From Muscardinus avellanarius (Eukaryota > Chordata > Mammalia > Rodentia > Gliridae): a DNA stretch of 64,000 nucleotides. Position numbers and translations under genes: made by a program. The stretch lies in assembly GCA_963383645.1 (NCBI GenBank), contig OY726558.1:184691634-184755633 (forward strand). The letters are read 5' to 3'. The notes beneath the pieces are model-generated. The model had not been told where the DNA came from. It did no database searches and saw nothing but the letters and a program-made list of their open reading frames with translations. Shown here one piece after another: positions 19,681-33,044 of the stretch; within the stretch, counting starts at the first letter, position 1, and the number at the start of each line of letters is the position of its first letter.

Positions 19681-22259
19681 TGCTCAACATTTCTAAAGAT
19701 AGTGCTAATCCAAACCCTAAAAATATTGGAATAAAATTTCAAAATATGAGATTATAGAAGAGAAAAAAATGAGAATAAGTTTTATATAAGATCTCAGTCA
19801 CAATCACAGCTGTCCCCAAAGCTAACTGGGCATGTTTAAGCAAAAGTACCCAATGAATATGAATTTCCCAAGCTTTTTCCCTCCATGATAACTTGTCTGA
19901 GAACAAGAACTATACCATATAATTACCTGTATTTGCTGTATTATGCATTGAGAAAATTAAGACATAGAATTTATCAGGTGCATAATATAAAATGAGAAGA
20001 AAAATCATAGGGGCACAGTTAATACTTCTCATTTCTCAGAAGTACATTACTTCCAAGATATTTTTTCACATATTTCTTTTTATCTGTAATCTCCAAAACA
20101 CTTGTAAAAGAAAAAAAAATACATTGCTATTCTGGTATCTCAAAAAATATGTAATCATGTCTCCTTGTTCTTTTATACATTATTTTAAACAAAACCAAAG
20201 ATACTTCAAATGCCATTTTATTCTCCTTGTTATATGCTTTCCTAGCATGCTTTTCTCTGTCTACCAAAAAGCTATTCTAGTGATTTTCTTCAAAAAAAAA
20301 AAATTATCTTTTCATGATAAGGCCAGGGAGTGAGTAAGGGTTGTTGAAGTTCCTAAAAAACACTGGAGCCTAGTTGAGACAAATTCCATATATTGAAGTC
20401 TTTTCTAATTTTCTTATAGACCCTAGTAAAACAAAACAGTTTAAGTTTTTATAGAATTTGAACAGTTATTTGGAACTTCTACTTTTTAAAATCAGAGTGT
20501 TCATAAAACTATGCTGAATCTGCAATACGTTAATTATACTTTACATTTCTGGTTTGTCTTTTCTTTGGTGTTTATTTTCAATATCAAGAATGTCCCCGGG
20601 GCGGCGGTGGGGGGGGGGGCACTGCAGGAATCAATTTCTGCTTGGTTGCTGGTTACCTGTAGAGACAACCCTCTGAGTCAAAAGTAAAGATTCCTGAACT
20701 TCGCAAGGTCAACTTTGTAGCAGTAACTATGATGTAATATATTTTTAACCAGTTATATACACTTAAATTTAGTTCACATTGTTATTATTCTTTGTAGGGG
20801 GAAAATAGGATCCCTTCTTTGGTTTTCATAGGCTCTACTAGGCTCTTAGTAAAGGAAAGAATATACAACTTAAAAAAGAACCAGTGCATCATACTATATG
20901 TCATAATTTTTAAGTTCCCTTGATACTAATTCCAGGATGGAAATCCGCAACCAAAGTCTAGACAACATGTGCAAAAACCAAAGTTGTTCTCCATTCTCCA
21001 TCATGACCTGGCATCACTCTTATGACCAATGGCAATGTCCTTGCTTTAATGAAGACATTTAGCTGCTTTTGATCCTTACAATGCACAAGAAACACTTTCA
21101 TCATTGACATTGATTTGTTATGCATTTGACTTTATGATGAAATCCAAGGATAAAACCCTCCTTGTTCTATTAGGATGGTGGCATGGCATTACAAATTACA
21201 TGTTTGTTTTCTAGTAAAATATAAATGACACTAGAGAAAGCAATTTATTTTAAAACCATAGCATAAACTCCTATATTTTCAAAGAACTTATGTAATCAAG
21301 TTGATAAACCATGAACCAGGCTTATTTAAATGAGTTGTCTTTTGGCATATGGAGAGAATTATTTTCTGTTACAAAAATCAAACAAGCTGTTAGTGAGTTG
21401 CAGAAGACAAATACAGAAAATTGCCTTGTGAAATCACATTTCAGGAGGATCCATTGCCCATAGCAATGATAAAGGAACTAGAATTGAAGAAAGAAAAATG
21501 TCTTAGTAGGGGAAAAACATAATCTTCTTTTCTGATATTGTTCTATACCCACTAAATATTAATAATATTATTAGAATAAATGTTTGATTAAATAAATGGA
21601 TATAATACCCCCAAACCTTATAAAATTAGCATGATGTTTTCAGCACTTATGGTAGATTATATAGTTTGACTCTGATTGTCAGTATCCAAAAGTATGAATA
21701 AAATATTTTTCTAACCTTTTAAAACACTTTAGTGAACTGACAAAAGTATTGAGAAATATTAAGAGATTCAAAAGAAAACTGAAGTTATATCTCAAAAAAG
21801 TAAGCAAAGCACTGAAGTGTACTTATATATAAAGAGGTATTTTTGCTAAATAGGTGGAATTCAGGTTTAGTTTTCATAGGATTTAAGAAAATGTATACAT
21901 GAGAGAAAATCAAATTTAACTAGAGACTGCTAGGTAACTTCCAAGGTATTTTGGGAATTCAAATATCTAAACCTTCAGTGTAAATGTATATTTAAAATAA
22001 TTCTGGACTCCAACTGTCCACATGGAATATTTTTTTTAAAAAATCATCCACATTAGTATGAGGCAGTCCCTCCTAGAAAATAACAGCCATGGATAGACTG
22101 TTTTTCAGTCTGTAACTAGAGGAGTTCAATAATCTTAATGTTAAAACTGACTGAAAATGATCATGAACCTGGCAGGAACAGATAGCTATAAATAAATAAT
22201 TGTCAACTATTAATTGGCAATCATTACTGAAGAAAAAATTCATAAAAGTTTCAGATGAT
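19681..22259. other. No recognisable gene
   Basis: AT-rich, mostly unassigned. A G-rich patch with an 11-G run lies at about 20597-20621. The 113-codon open frame at 19992-20333 has no recognisable domain and is AT-driven. Confidence 0.4.
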
Positions 22260-22393
22260 AACAAAAATATTTAAAGACGAGAAACACTATATTAGAAATC
22301 ATTAACAAACAAGGAAATAAGATGTCATAAAGCACAACAGCAACAGGCTGGCAAAAGATGATAGACTTATCAGACTTAAAATATAATGTTTTA

Positions 22394-22596
22394 ATACAGG
22401 CATTGTGCTGCACACTTATAATCCTAGTATTTGGGAGGCTGAGACAGGAGGATCATGGTTCAAGGCCAGCCTCAGCTATTTAGTGAGGACCTTTGCAACT
22501 CAGTGAGACCCTGTTTCAAATTAAGTATAAAAAATAGGACTGGGGGTATAACTCAGAGGTAGAATGTCCTTTGGTTCCATTCCTAGTACCTCAAAA
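22394..22596 (+). mobile_element. Dimeric B1-ID SINE, older subtype, with TSD
   Basis: Flanked by AATATAATGTTTTA at 22380-22393 and 22597-22610. It has the 'cctcagctatttagtgagg' marker and an ID half ending 'tggttccattcctagtacc'. Confidence 0.9.
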
Positions 22597-23066
22597 AATA
22601 TAATGTTTTATATTTTGCAATTTTAAAGAAATAATGTGATAAAAATGGCATAAAGAGCAAGGTTTAATTAAATGTAAATAAACAAAAATCCTAGAAGTAA
22701 AAAAAACACATAAAGTAAAACAGATATTAAAGACATAATGAATGAGTTTAAAAGCTGATTGGAACCACTTAAGAGAGAAATGGTACATTACTATTTTTAT
22801 TTTAAAAATATAATTCAGAAGACAACACAGAAATACAAAGATAGAGAACTTAAAAAAAGAGTTTGTAAAATGTGGAGTTACAAAAGTCTGACTTGCATTC
22901 CTTTAGAGTTGTATAAAGACAGTAACAGAGTAGAAGAAAAACACAAGAGTAATTGCCACAAAGTTGAAAATTACTGATACATGAATTTAGGAAGGCTAAG
23001 ACATTCCATATATAATAGACAAAAATAAAATCTGTATTTATTCAGACCATATTAAAAGTAAATAGA

Positions 23067-23283
23067 GCCAGGCTTGGTGGTGAGTGCTTGTAATCTCAGC
23101 AGTTGGGAGGCTGAGACAGAGGAACCAAGTTTGAGGACAACCTCAGCTACTTAGTGAGGCCCTTTGCAACTCAATGAGATCTTGTTTCCAAATAAAGAAT
23201 AGGAAATAGGTGTGGGGTATTGCTCTAAGGTAGAATACCCCTGGGTTCCATCCCCAGTACAGCAAAAAATAAATAAATAAATA
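23067..23283 (+). mobile_element. Dimeric B1-ID SINE, older subtype
   Basis: Complete element with an (AAAT)n tail. It is the first of three SINEs in the same direction within 730 bp. Confidence 0.88.
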
Positions 23284-23505
23284 AGGCCCAGCATGGTGAC
23301 ACAGGCTGGTAATCCCCGCACTTGGGAGGTGGAGACAGGAGGATCATGCAGGTTCGAAGCCAGCCACGTGCGCTGGCTTAAGAGACCCTGTTTCCAAATA
23401 AAAAAGTACAAAAATAGGTCTGGAAGTGTAGCCTGGAGGTAGAAGGGCTTCCAGGAACCCCAGTATCACAAAAAATAATAAATAAATAAAATAATAAATA
23501 AAGTA
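23284..23505 (+). mobile_element. Dimeric B1-ID SINE, younger subtype
   Basis: Starts ggcccagcatggtgacac directly at the tail of the previous SINE. It carries 'gctggcttaagagaccctg' and 'ggtctggaagtgtagcctgg'. Confidence 0.88.
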
Positions 23506-23569
23506 AATAAAGTACATAGCATAAATGCAAATAAACAATTTTAAAGTTAAACAAAAAACAGAATGTTTA

Positions 23570-23790
23570 GCCGGGTGTGGAGGCACATGCTTGTAATCCC
23601 AGCATTTGGGAGGCTGAGACCGGAGGTTCACGGACAGCCTCAGCTACTTAGTGAGGCTCGCCCTCTGCAACACAGTGAGACCCAGTTTCAAAATAAAGAA
23701 TAAAAACTAGGGCAGGGGGTATAGCTCGGAGGTCGAATGCCCCTGGGTTCCATCCCCAGACCCACACACACACACACAAAAAAAAAAATG
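23570..23790 (+). mobile_element. Dimeric B1-ID SINE, older subtype
   Basis: Starts gccgggtgtggaggcaca. The ID half ends 'gttccatccccagaccc', followed by a short (CA)n and an A run. Confidence 0.88.
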
Positions 23791-24429
23791 TGTGAGCAGT
23801 TAGGCTGAGAGTGAACTTAACCTCTAGCAACAACAGAAAGAATAGAGTAAAAAGGTATCATGGATATGCTAGAAAAACAAATATTTCCAATTTCAAATTA
23901 GGTGCCTCATCAAAAATTTCTAAAGAACATAATTCAGGAAAAAATGTAATACAATGTTAAATGTTTGAGTCAAAAGAATAACAAAAATATGGTAAATATG
24001 ACTTAAACTAAATAAAATCTGACTATATACAATATTGATAATAACATCTCAATGAATTAAAATAGATATAAAATATAAAAGATCAAATATATAAATTCAG
24101 AGAGCTTATGGTTATGAAAAAGTTTTTTTTAATTTTATATCATTTATGAGAGAACATGATATCAGTTGGCTTTAAATTTGGGTAAATTAAAAAACTTAGT
24201 AATAGCAACTGTGAAAGAATGTCTTTTCTCTTACAGTTACATAAAATCTTAAGTAAGCCAAGATCCCAGGATACTAAAATAATAGAAATACCTTAACAAA
24301 AAAAAAAAAGGAAAGAAAAAAATCTATTAAATAGAGACCGTTATAGCAAAGGGAACCTAAAATGAGTGTGGAACTTGGGGGACTGTTACCATAACCAGGC
24401 TCAAAGGCATGAGGAGAGGGAGCCATTAT

Positions 24430-24515
24430 GAAACTTTTGTTTTTTCCTTGCATTAATGGGGCCAGACCCAAGACCTGGGGAGTGCCCTACCTACCACTAA
24501 GCTATGCCACTAGCC
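24430..24515 (-). mobile_element. ID-like (tRNA-derived) SINE, antisense
   Basis: The minus strand reads 'ggcatagcttagtggtagg', like the A-box side of an ID/tRNA-Ala-derived SINE. It is a repeat, not a functional tRNA gene. Confidence 0.65.
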
Positions 24516-24851
24516 CACTTATAAACATCTTGAAGGAGAACAGTTTATGGAAATTGTTTCCTTGAGAAGCACTGTAAATGTGGGGAGAGGAAATAGTGGT
24601 TATTTAAAATGACCATAGACAGTAATTGATACCTTAAGTCCTTCTCCTTTCTTCCATCATTATCCTGCCAATGTTCATTATTGAGTAAGCACTTCCAGGC
24701 GACAGATGACAAAGCAACATATTGATGTAGTCGATACAGGGCATTCCCTTGAGTACCTTGGGCAGAGGTGGAGAGCACAAGACAAGGGACATGGCAAGCT
24801 AGTAGATTCCCAAGGAACATACATGAATGAGCATCACTGCAGCATTTTCCC

Positions 24852-24930
24852 TTCTGGTACTGGGGATTGAAGCCAGGGCCGTACACTTGCAAAGCAAATA
24901 CTGTACTACTGAGCTACATCCCAGACCTAT
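24852..24930 (-). mobile_element. ID-like SINE, antisense
   Basis: The plus strand 'ggtactggggattgaagcc' and 'tactgagctacatcccagac' are the reverse complements of the ID B-box and A-box ends. Confidence 0.7.
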
Positions 24931-26279
24931 TGTGGTATTTTTGTTGTGATAAATTATTAGAAGAACAGACAGTTAAAAGGTGATGATGAAGACGAGAACT
25001 AGGCTCCTTATAGGAGACAATGTGTACAGTGAGCAAAAAGGCTAATACTAAAATAAAGGGCTAAGGAAAAACTCTGTAAAGATCAGTATATGTAGCACAA
25101 GAATATTTACCTAAATTAAAAATCTATGCATACAAAATAAAAATCCACATACAGTATGACCACATGAAAACAAATAATTCATAGGTATTTGGCATAATAT
25201 GAAGATAAAGCAATAAATAAATATGCAGATATCTGTATAATACAAAAGAAAGATTTACATACAACCAGTGGTGAGCATGATACTATGCCATCACTTGAGA
25301 ATTTAGATGAATCCAGTGAGAAAATTTAATTAATAAATCTAAAACACAGCAAGAAAACAAAAAGAAAAGAAACATTATTATAGAAATAAATCTGACTGCA
25401 CAAATGTAAACAGATTAAATGTTCTGGTTGAAGATCATCATAACATACAAGAGTATTTTTAAAACCAGTTTTCAAGGGATATACATATGAAGTAGATTTT
25501 TAAGTCAAAATATAATTAGCAATAAAACCAATACTAAATAATGATAAGATATTTAAAGTTTTAATTTTTCGGAGCAATATAAAAATTCAACCATAATGTA
25601 GACTGAATAATACAGCTTTGAAACATACAAAATAAAAAATGAAAGGAGAAACAGAAGAAATTGACAAATAAAAGGTCATACTGAGAGATCTTAACACATC
25701 TCATTTAGTAACTAAGCAGACACTTAAATCAGTACAAATAGAAGATGTAAACACAAAAATTAATATGGGACCTCGGACACACATATACGACATAATACCC
25801 CCAAATTATAAAATATACCACTTTTTAAGCTTATGTAAATGATTTCTCATTCTTTCAATACAGGCTGTTTTGATGTAGACAAACCCTGGCATAGCATTTA
25901 AACCATCAACTTGAAGACAGTCAAGTTACATTAATGCAATGAAGATTTAATAGGAAAAGGTCTGCGCGGAAGGAAAAAAATAACCCTTTCAGCCTCATTT
26001 ATCCCAGCCTTTTCCCTCAAGATCTTTGTTGATTTTCTCAATGAAAGTCAAAATACTTGATTGCTAAGCAATATTCTCAGCAGCCTCAAGGGCTATATAG
26101 GCAACAAATTAGATTTCTGAACTTTGCACAGGCCAAAGAAAATAAAAGGCATGTAAATACCTCATGTTTTTAACTGAATGCACTGAGATACTACCTGAAA
26201 GGCAGAATTAAGTGAGAAATGGACTGACAACCATTTTATAGATCAGTTCATTCTAGAAGAAAATAAAATATCCAGAGCT

Positions 26280-27300
26280 CAAATTATACCCACATTTTCA
26301 TACACAATGTTCAGCATCTCTAAAAATTACCCAAAATATCAAAAACAAGAGTGAATAATCAAATACCAAGATGAAACACAAAGAGGAAAACACAATTGCA
26401 ATATACTCAAATATTAGCATTATCACAAAAAATACATTTCATGTATTAAAGAAATAAGATGATAAAAAATAATTTGATAATTTCTCTGGAAATGAGAAAA
26501 AGAATCAAATATAAAATATATAAATTTGAAATGATGTATAGTAAGAAAGATAATAGTTTTATTATATTTATATAATGAAAACATAAACTTGAAATAAAGC
26601 TTAAAGGATGTTGTTAAGAGCAGGTGGACTATAAATAAACTGGAAGATAGGACAAGAGACATTAAACAAAATTAATCTTAAAAAGAAGAAAGGATGAAAA
26701 TATATAAAGATATATAGGAGTCAAAGGGGAAGAAAAATTTCTAACAATGTAATAATGGGAGTCACAGAAAGAGAATAAAAGAAAAATAATGCCTGAAGAT
26801 ATAATGGTCAAAAATTATAACACTGATGCATAAATATTAGAGGCTCGAGAAACTTTTATAAATAGAAAATATACTGTGTATACAATAATAAAACTGTTGG
26901 GAACAAAGAAAATTAAGAATACTAAAAGTTATCCAGAAAAAAATAAATATTACCTTGAGATAATGAATAATGAATAGGACTGAAAATTGATTTAACAAAA
27001 AGAAGGTCAATATCAATTTCCCAATAGAGAGTAAATTCAAATCTAGCAAAATTATTCAGCCAAATAAATGTAAAATAGTTATTTTCTCAAAGAAACAAAC
27101 AGTGAGGAAAATATATCATCAATATACCCAAACAAAAAGCATCACTAGAAAGATATCTTCAGAACAAAGCAAAATGACTCCTAGAGATTCAGGAGAAAAT
27201 TAAGTCTAAAGAAAAGTTAAATATGTGAATAAATCCCAACAAAGATTAATAAAAATATTACCTTAACTTTGGGAAATATAAGAATATATAAGAAATTATA
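26280..27300 (+). mobile_element. Ancient L1 ORF1-like region, decayed
   Basis: Purine-rich text resembling old L1M ORF1: 'aactggaagataggacaagag' near 26640, 'ataatgcctgaagatataatgg' near 26788, 'aaattattcagccaaataaatg' near 27048. No open frame on the plus strand. Confidence 0.45.
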
Positions 27301-27338
27301 ACTTGAAGCCTAATCATAATCTAAGAAATTATATTTTA

Positions 27339-27512
27339 AGCCTGGTGTGGTGCCACACACTTGTAACCACAGCAACAGAAGATGCTGAGGCAAGAGGACC
27401 AAAAGTTAAAGGGCAGCCAATACCCTGCCTCAAAGCACACAAAAATGGAGTAGAGCTGTGGTGGAGTGGCCTTGGGTTCAATTCTAGTGACCAAAATAAA
27501 AATAAAATAAAT
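27339..27512 (+). mobile_element. Diverged B1-ID SINE with TSD
   Basis: Starts agcctggtgtggtgccac and ends in an A-rich tail. Flanked by AAATTATATTTTAA-like and AAATTACATTTTAA repeats. Confidence 0.7.
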
Positions 27513-28199
27513 TACATTTTAAAGAAAAGCTGTATAGAAGAAATAAGGGGGCCACATATATTTGTTTAAAAGATAGATAATTTAAAATTTATATATAAAG
27601 GATTAATATATATGAAATTTATTAGGCCATAGAAAAGTTTGAACATATATAATATTTAATAACATCAAAAAGAAGATGTATCTAAAATAAATGTAATAAA
27701 AATATGAATTATGTTCATAAAAACATAAGGAACTAGTCATATCATTAGAAAATTAGATAACTTGGAAAATGTAAATTAAATCATAGATTTAATGATTTAA
27801 TAGTATGATAGCATTTTTCTGTATGTTAATCTACATAGTCAAAGTTATTTTCAATCAAGAGTTTTTTTAATCAAAATTACAACTTAGGGGTCAATGGGAG
27901 AGGTATGAAAAGCTGAGATTCTAATGTATATCAAAGTATATAGAAGGAGGAGGAGGAGGCGGCAAATAGGGATAGCCAAAAAAATCAGAAGTAGAACAAT
28001 GTTACAAATTTGATTCACAAGATAACAAAACTTAGTTATACCTTTAAATGATGGCAATTTATATTAATGCCAAGATGAACATATTGATCATGGTATAGAC
28101 ATCACAGAAACTGCTCTACAGTTTTATGGTAGAACATTTATTATAAAACCTGGAATCTAGGTAGGAGGAGAATGGAAGAAAGGCTACTTGAAAAATGAT

Positions 28200-28720
28200 T
28201 GCTGGATATTTGAATATCCATGTAGGGAACAAATACAAAATCAAATCCCTACTTCATGCAACCCATAGATACTATTTTTATATAAATAAAAGAAAGTGTT
28301 TAAGGCAAAATTCCAAATGACAGGAAAGTATATTGATCAACTCAGAGACTGGAAGATTTCTTAAAAACAAAATATAAATTTCTTAAACATACACATAAAG
28401 GAAATTAGAGAAGGAAACATTGATAATGTGAGAACTTAGGAACTTATCCTCATCAAAAGACACCATATGAGGCAAAGATGAATCATAAATGAGGAGAAGC
28501 TATTCCCAACACATTATTCATAATGTATTAAAAATACCCATGCATGAATACAAACATAATATGTACTAAAGCCATATTAAATGCCATTGAACACTCACCA
28601 CTACAGGTGCTGGAAGGAATGGAGAACAACTAGAACCATTTATTTAGTGTTTATGGGAGAACATGTTTATTGAACAACAAAAAAGTGAATTATAAACAAG
28701 TACATCAATTTCATTTTTAT
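28200..28720 (+). mobile_element. Ancient L1 ORF2 C-terminal piece, decayed
   Basis: The text 'cctcatcaaaagacaccata' near 28450 and the following 'ggagaagctattcccaa' match the conserved C-terminal ORF2 region of old L1. Not coding. The interval 27513-28199 is AT-rich and probably also L1-derived, but I cannot place it. Confidence 0.5.
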
Positions 28721-29464
28721 AAAGTTCAAAGACAAAAATTAGCCACTCAGAGAAATAAACATATGTAATAATGTCTATAAAACAAAGATTGTAGTAGTAA
28801 TAAAAATACAACTCAGGTAATTATTTCTCTCATAGACATACTGGGAAATGGAAGATTAATGGTAATGTTCTTTTTCCTTAAACTTGGCTCAAATATTATT
28901 GATATCTGATCTCTATTTTATAAATAATTGTTGGTGACTAACCATTATAAAGCACAATTTTCAAAAATTTAGATATCCTCTCACTCGGACTCTAATCAGC
29001 CATAAAAGTTTGCTGATAATTTTACAGAGATGGTACATTGGCTCTCTAGCCTGGACAGAATATTTCATAATATTTGGAACTGAACAACTTCTGGCAACCC
29101 TAGCCCTTTTGTAACCTTATTTAGAACACTCTTGGCAGAAGGATGTAATTGCTAATCAAGAGAAAGTCCTTCAGATGGGTCTTGGAGTGTCCAATAATTA
29201 GGCATGAATTATCATGAATTTTTAACAAAATGCATCCATAAAAGAAGACAGTCCTCTATGCATGGAATTGGTTCTAACAGAGCACTTCAAAACCCAGATG
29301 TACTGGATATTACAGCACCCATATGACCTGGATATGTGAATTGTTATATGAACCAAAGAAGACCTTCTTTAAGCTAATTTCTTTTTTTAATTTTTTCTAT
29401 CATTTTTGATGATTTGTTTACTTGATTTGTTTATTCTATTATTCCTTATTTTTACTTATTTTAC
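28721..29464. other. No recognisable gene
   Basis: Unassigned AT-rich DNA. Confidence 0.4.
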
Positions 29465-29770
29465 TAGTTTATTGCAATTATACATCATAATGAAGTTGAA
29501 TGTGATAAAAATATGCATAAACACATCTTAGTTTATTTTCCTCCAAATCCTACTCCACTCCCACTCCTCTCTCCCCAAACATGTTAGTAGAATTAGTAGT
29601 AATATCTTCATATATGATTTTAGTACATATTATGTTAACCATTTTCTTCTTCAATCCTTCATCTTCTCCCTCCTAATTCCCTTCACTAATCTTGTCCACT
29701 TCACTACAATTCTTTCTTTGCACTATTTAAAATCCCTTAAATATTCTATTTTCTCTCAAGGTTATTCAAT
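29465..29770 (-). mobile_element. L1 3' end, antisense
   Basis: The plus strand starts 'attgcaattatacatcataa' and continues into C/T-rich text (cctccaaatcctactcc), the complement of an L1 3' UTR. It stands tail-to-head with the sense L1 that follows. Confidence 0.65.
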
Positions 29771-29799
29771 GATACCCTCAAAGTTCAGGAATTATAACA

Positions 29800-30650
29800 G
29801 AATCAGTAAATAAAAAGTAATCAAATTAAAAACCTCTGCACAACAAAGAAAGCAATAAGAAGTCTATAAAAGAACCAAAAGAATGGGAGAAAATATTTTC
29901 AAGCTACCTCTCTGATCACAGAGTAATACCTAGAATATATAAAAACTAAAAAATATTAATACTAAAAATGAGCAATTGAACTAAATTGACATTTCTCAAA
30001 TAAAATAGTTATTCAATCCATATATGAAAAAAATATTCAACATCACTAGCAATCAGGGAAATACAAATCAAAACTACACTGAGATTTCATCTAATTTCAG
30101 TTAGAATAGCAATCAAGAATATAAGCAATAATAAATCTTGGCAAGGATGTGCAAAAATAGTAACTTTTATACATTGTTAGTGGGATTGTAAATTAGTTCA
30201 AATGCTATCAAGATCAGTTTAGAAGTTTCACAAAAACTTAGGAATGGAGTCGCCATATGACCCAACTATAATACTCTTTAGTATCTTTCCAAAATAATTA
30301 AATTCAAAATACTATGGTGATACATGCATATTGATGATATAGCAGCATGATTTACAATAGACAAATTATGAAACCAATTCATGTGTCCATCAACAGATGA
30401 ATTGAAAAAGAAAACATGGTATAGAAACAAAGTAGAATTCTACTCAGCCATAAAGAAGAAAAAAATTATGTCATTTTCAGGAAAATGGATAAAACCAGAG
30501 CTTCCTGTGTTATATAAGATTGGCCAGCCTCAAAAGGCCAAGGGTTTCATGTTTTCCCTCATATGTGGAGGCTACAGAGAAAATCAGCTACTTTCTTAAC
30601 AGTTAGATAGGTCAATTTTTAAAAATTTTGTATTGAAACTCAAATGAGAG
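29800..30650 (+). pseudogene. L1 ORF2 C-terminal part, decayed
   Basis: Sense L1 with the conserved text 'aacatcactagcaatcaggg', 'attgttagtgggattgtaaa' and 'tactcagccataaagaag'. The frame is interrupted many times. Confidence 0.8.
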
Positions 30651-30654
30651 AAAG

Positions 30655-31115
30655 TGAAGGCTCATATGTTGTAATGGTTCGGAAATAGAATGTCCCTGTA
30701 GCCCTCACAGAAATAAGGTATCAATGTTGGAAGCAGGGCTAGGTTGTAATCTTTGCTCTAGGAAAATATTTTGAAATCCATTGTAATCTCAGCTGTAGAT
30801 TATTCACTGTAATAGATTTATCTGGCTGTGTTCTGGAAAAGCAGGAGAAGGCTGATGAAGGTGGGTCCATAGGAGCGAGGCCTTGGGATTACTTTTGTTT
30901 CCTCTGCCCCTCACTTGCTCTCTTGTTTCCAGCCTTCATGATGTGAGAGTGAAACTTGTGCTCTCCTCCACTTTCCTTTGCTATGGCCTGAGATCTGGGG
31001 TTTCTGGCCTCATATGGACTAAACCCCAAATTCCCAAGGAAACTGTGAGCAAATAAATCTTCCTTCCTATAGATTGCATAGTCAGATCTTTTAGATTATA
31101 GCAATGAGAATGCTA
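30655..31115 (+). mobile_element. MaLR-like LTR (MST/THE1 type)
   Basis: Matches from memory the LTR pattern of mammalian MaLR elements: 'atggttcggaaatagaatg', 'gaaggtgggtccatagg', 'ccttcatgatgtgagagtg', a polyA signal in 'gagcaaataaatcttcc' near 31050, and the end 'agcaatgagaatgctaagac'. It separates two L1 3' pieces. The family assignment is tentative. Confidence 0.45.
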
Positions 31116-31445
31116 AGACATACATTTTCATTTATATGTGGAAGCTAGAGAGAAACTGGGAAACAAAGAGGACGTCAAATAAATAAGGGGAGACACTAGT
31201 AGAATAAGTGGAAGGGAACTGGGGGGCAAGTGGGGAGATGAAAGAAATGGACAGATAATGGAAACAATTCAAATGATTCTTTGTTAATATTTGAAGTATC
31301 TATAACAATATAGATAATTAATATTACCTCTGGGAAGGGGGAGATGACAGGGAGGGACAGAGGAAAACCTCCAAGGTATGCTATGTGCACGTATGTTTCT
31401 ATCACTCTGAAACTCACTGTGATATATTTACAACACATGTATAAA
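31116..31445 (+). mobile_element. L1 3' UTR piece
   Basis: 'tatatgtggaagctagagag', then the purine tract and 'atgtgcacgtatgtttctatc', as in other L1 3' ends here. Confidence 0.7.
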
Positions 31446-32650
31446 ACAAACTCAGATGTGAAAGAGAAGGGATCTTTTCTGTGTTGAAGTTTCTGCCTAA
31501 CATGTTAATAGAAGGTCTCATGTGAACAGCAGGTGGAACAAGTGGGTCCTGATAAAAGATAAGACATTATACTCCTCTCATTCCTCAAAATATATTCTAC
31601 ATGCTGGCTGCTACTGGAAGTGTCTGTTCTATACTTACTGTTGTGACATGCCTTAGAATGAAGCAGCTTATAACCTCCATTCCTGCTGGAATGTTTTTGT
31701 GGAATGAGTCAATCAAGCAGAAGAGGATGGGTTCATTAGTCCAAAATCATTTTAATTCCTAAATAAGTGCAGCAAGAAAGCATAGGATGTTTAACTGATG
31801 AAGAAGCTGTGACAGAGCACACAACTGTGTCAGAAAAAGCTTACCTGTAGAAGTCAAATGTCACCTACCTCACCCTATCACTGCATCCCAGCTTCTCATA
31901 GAGAGCCTGGGTATGGAGTCTACATTCCTTTGGGGAAATGGCTACAAAATAGTACTGCTCTACAGAGGGGAAGGAAGACTACTCTCATCTTCAAACATCA
32001 TGAGATAACCACAACTACTAGTGTTTCGATTGACGGATAAGAGAGCCCAGCCATATTTTCCTAAATAGTATTGAATTGATCTATGAATAAATGTTCTTTT
32101 TTGTCTTTTAAGTCAAAATATTTCCCTGAAAAGCTCAATCTGTTATCAATTTAGTCATGTGAAATTTACCTAGAACTGAATATGTCTTTACCTACCTTTA
32201 ACACGTTTTCTTTTTTTCAATAATTGATGTATGTGGAAGATAAAATAAGCATTGCAAAAGTGACTATATATAATTCTATAGTACAATACACACTCAAGTG
32301 CTGTAAAGTCAGTCTAAGACAAGAACACTAGCCACATGTGGCTGTTGAACACTTGACACATGACTGGAAGTACTAAAGAACTATTTTTTTAATTTAACTT
32401 AAATTTGAGTGCTAAACTGAACTTCGTTATTTGAAAACATTAATATTCAGAATGACTTGAACTGAAATGAACTGTGAACCAACTTTTTAATTTTAAATTT
32501 TATGAAATTTAAATACAGGTTAAGTATTTTTGATGAAAATTTAACATTGAAATTGAGATGTACTTGAAAACATAGTGAATTTCAAAGATTTGGTCCAAGA
32601 TAGCAAATGTCCAACATTGCCTTAATATTTTTAAATCAATTACATATTGA
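31446..32650. other. No recognisable gene
   Basis: Unassigned. The 60-codon frame at 31858-32040 has no recognisable features. Confidence 0.4.
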
Positions 32651-32818
32651 GCCGGGTGTGGTGGCACACGCCTGTAATCCTCGCGCTTGGGAGGCAGAGA
32701 CGGGAGGATCACACAGGTTCTAAGCCAGCCTCACTGGCTTAAGAGACCCTGTTTCCAAATATAAAATAGGTAGCCTGGAGGTAGAAGGGTTCCATCCCCA
32801 GTACCACAAAAAAAAAAA
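32651..32818 (+). mobile_element. Dimeric B1-ID SINE, younger subtype, short ID half
   Basis: Complete B1 half starting gccgggtgtggtggcacac, marker 'ctggcttaagagaccctg', then an ID half shortened to 'ggtagcctggaggtagaagg' plus 'ttccatccccagtacc'. Confidence 0.88.
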
Positions 32819-33044
32819 TGATTATATAGTGAAATAATATTCTTGATGTAAAAAATGAATTAAAATAAATTATTACAATTATGACTGTTAAATTAATAAA
32901 TTCCACCTCTCCTTTTTATCTTTTGTAGTGTGACATGAAAAGTTTGGGTGATACTTGTGGCCCACATTACATTTATGTTAGGCATGGCTCTATTATAGGC
33001 AACTCTGGCAATGTGGAATATGTAAAAAAATGTGGGACTGAGCC

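Larger units (their letters stand above)
22260..25830 (+). mobile_element. Ancient L1 (L1M-type), heavily decayed, with nested SINEs
   Basis: Pieces between the SINEs read in L1 order. Near 22320-22860 they resemble the 5'/ORF1 region of old L1 ('agacttatcagacttaaa', 'atgaatgagtttaaaagctgatt'). Near 25390-25800 they resemble early ORF2 ('aaatgtaaacagattaaatg', 'gagagatcttaacacatctc'). No frame is open. Confidence 0.45.

Noticed and set aside
19992..20333. 113-codon plus-strand frame
   Set aside because: AT-driven composition (Lys/Ile/Phe/Leu), no domain, no neighbouring signals.
20597..20621. G-rich run as a CpG island or promoter
   Set aside because: Only about 25 bases long with no wider CpG enrichment; may form a G-quadruplex but nothing around it supports a promoter.
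24430..24930. tRNA-like sequences on the minus strand
   Set aside because: They are ID SINE fragments lacking a full cloverleaf and lie among other SINEs; not tRNA genes.
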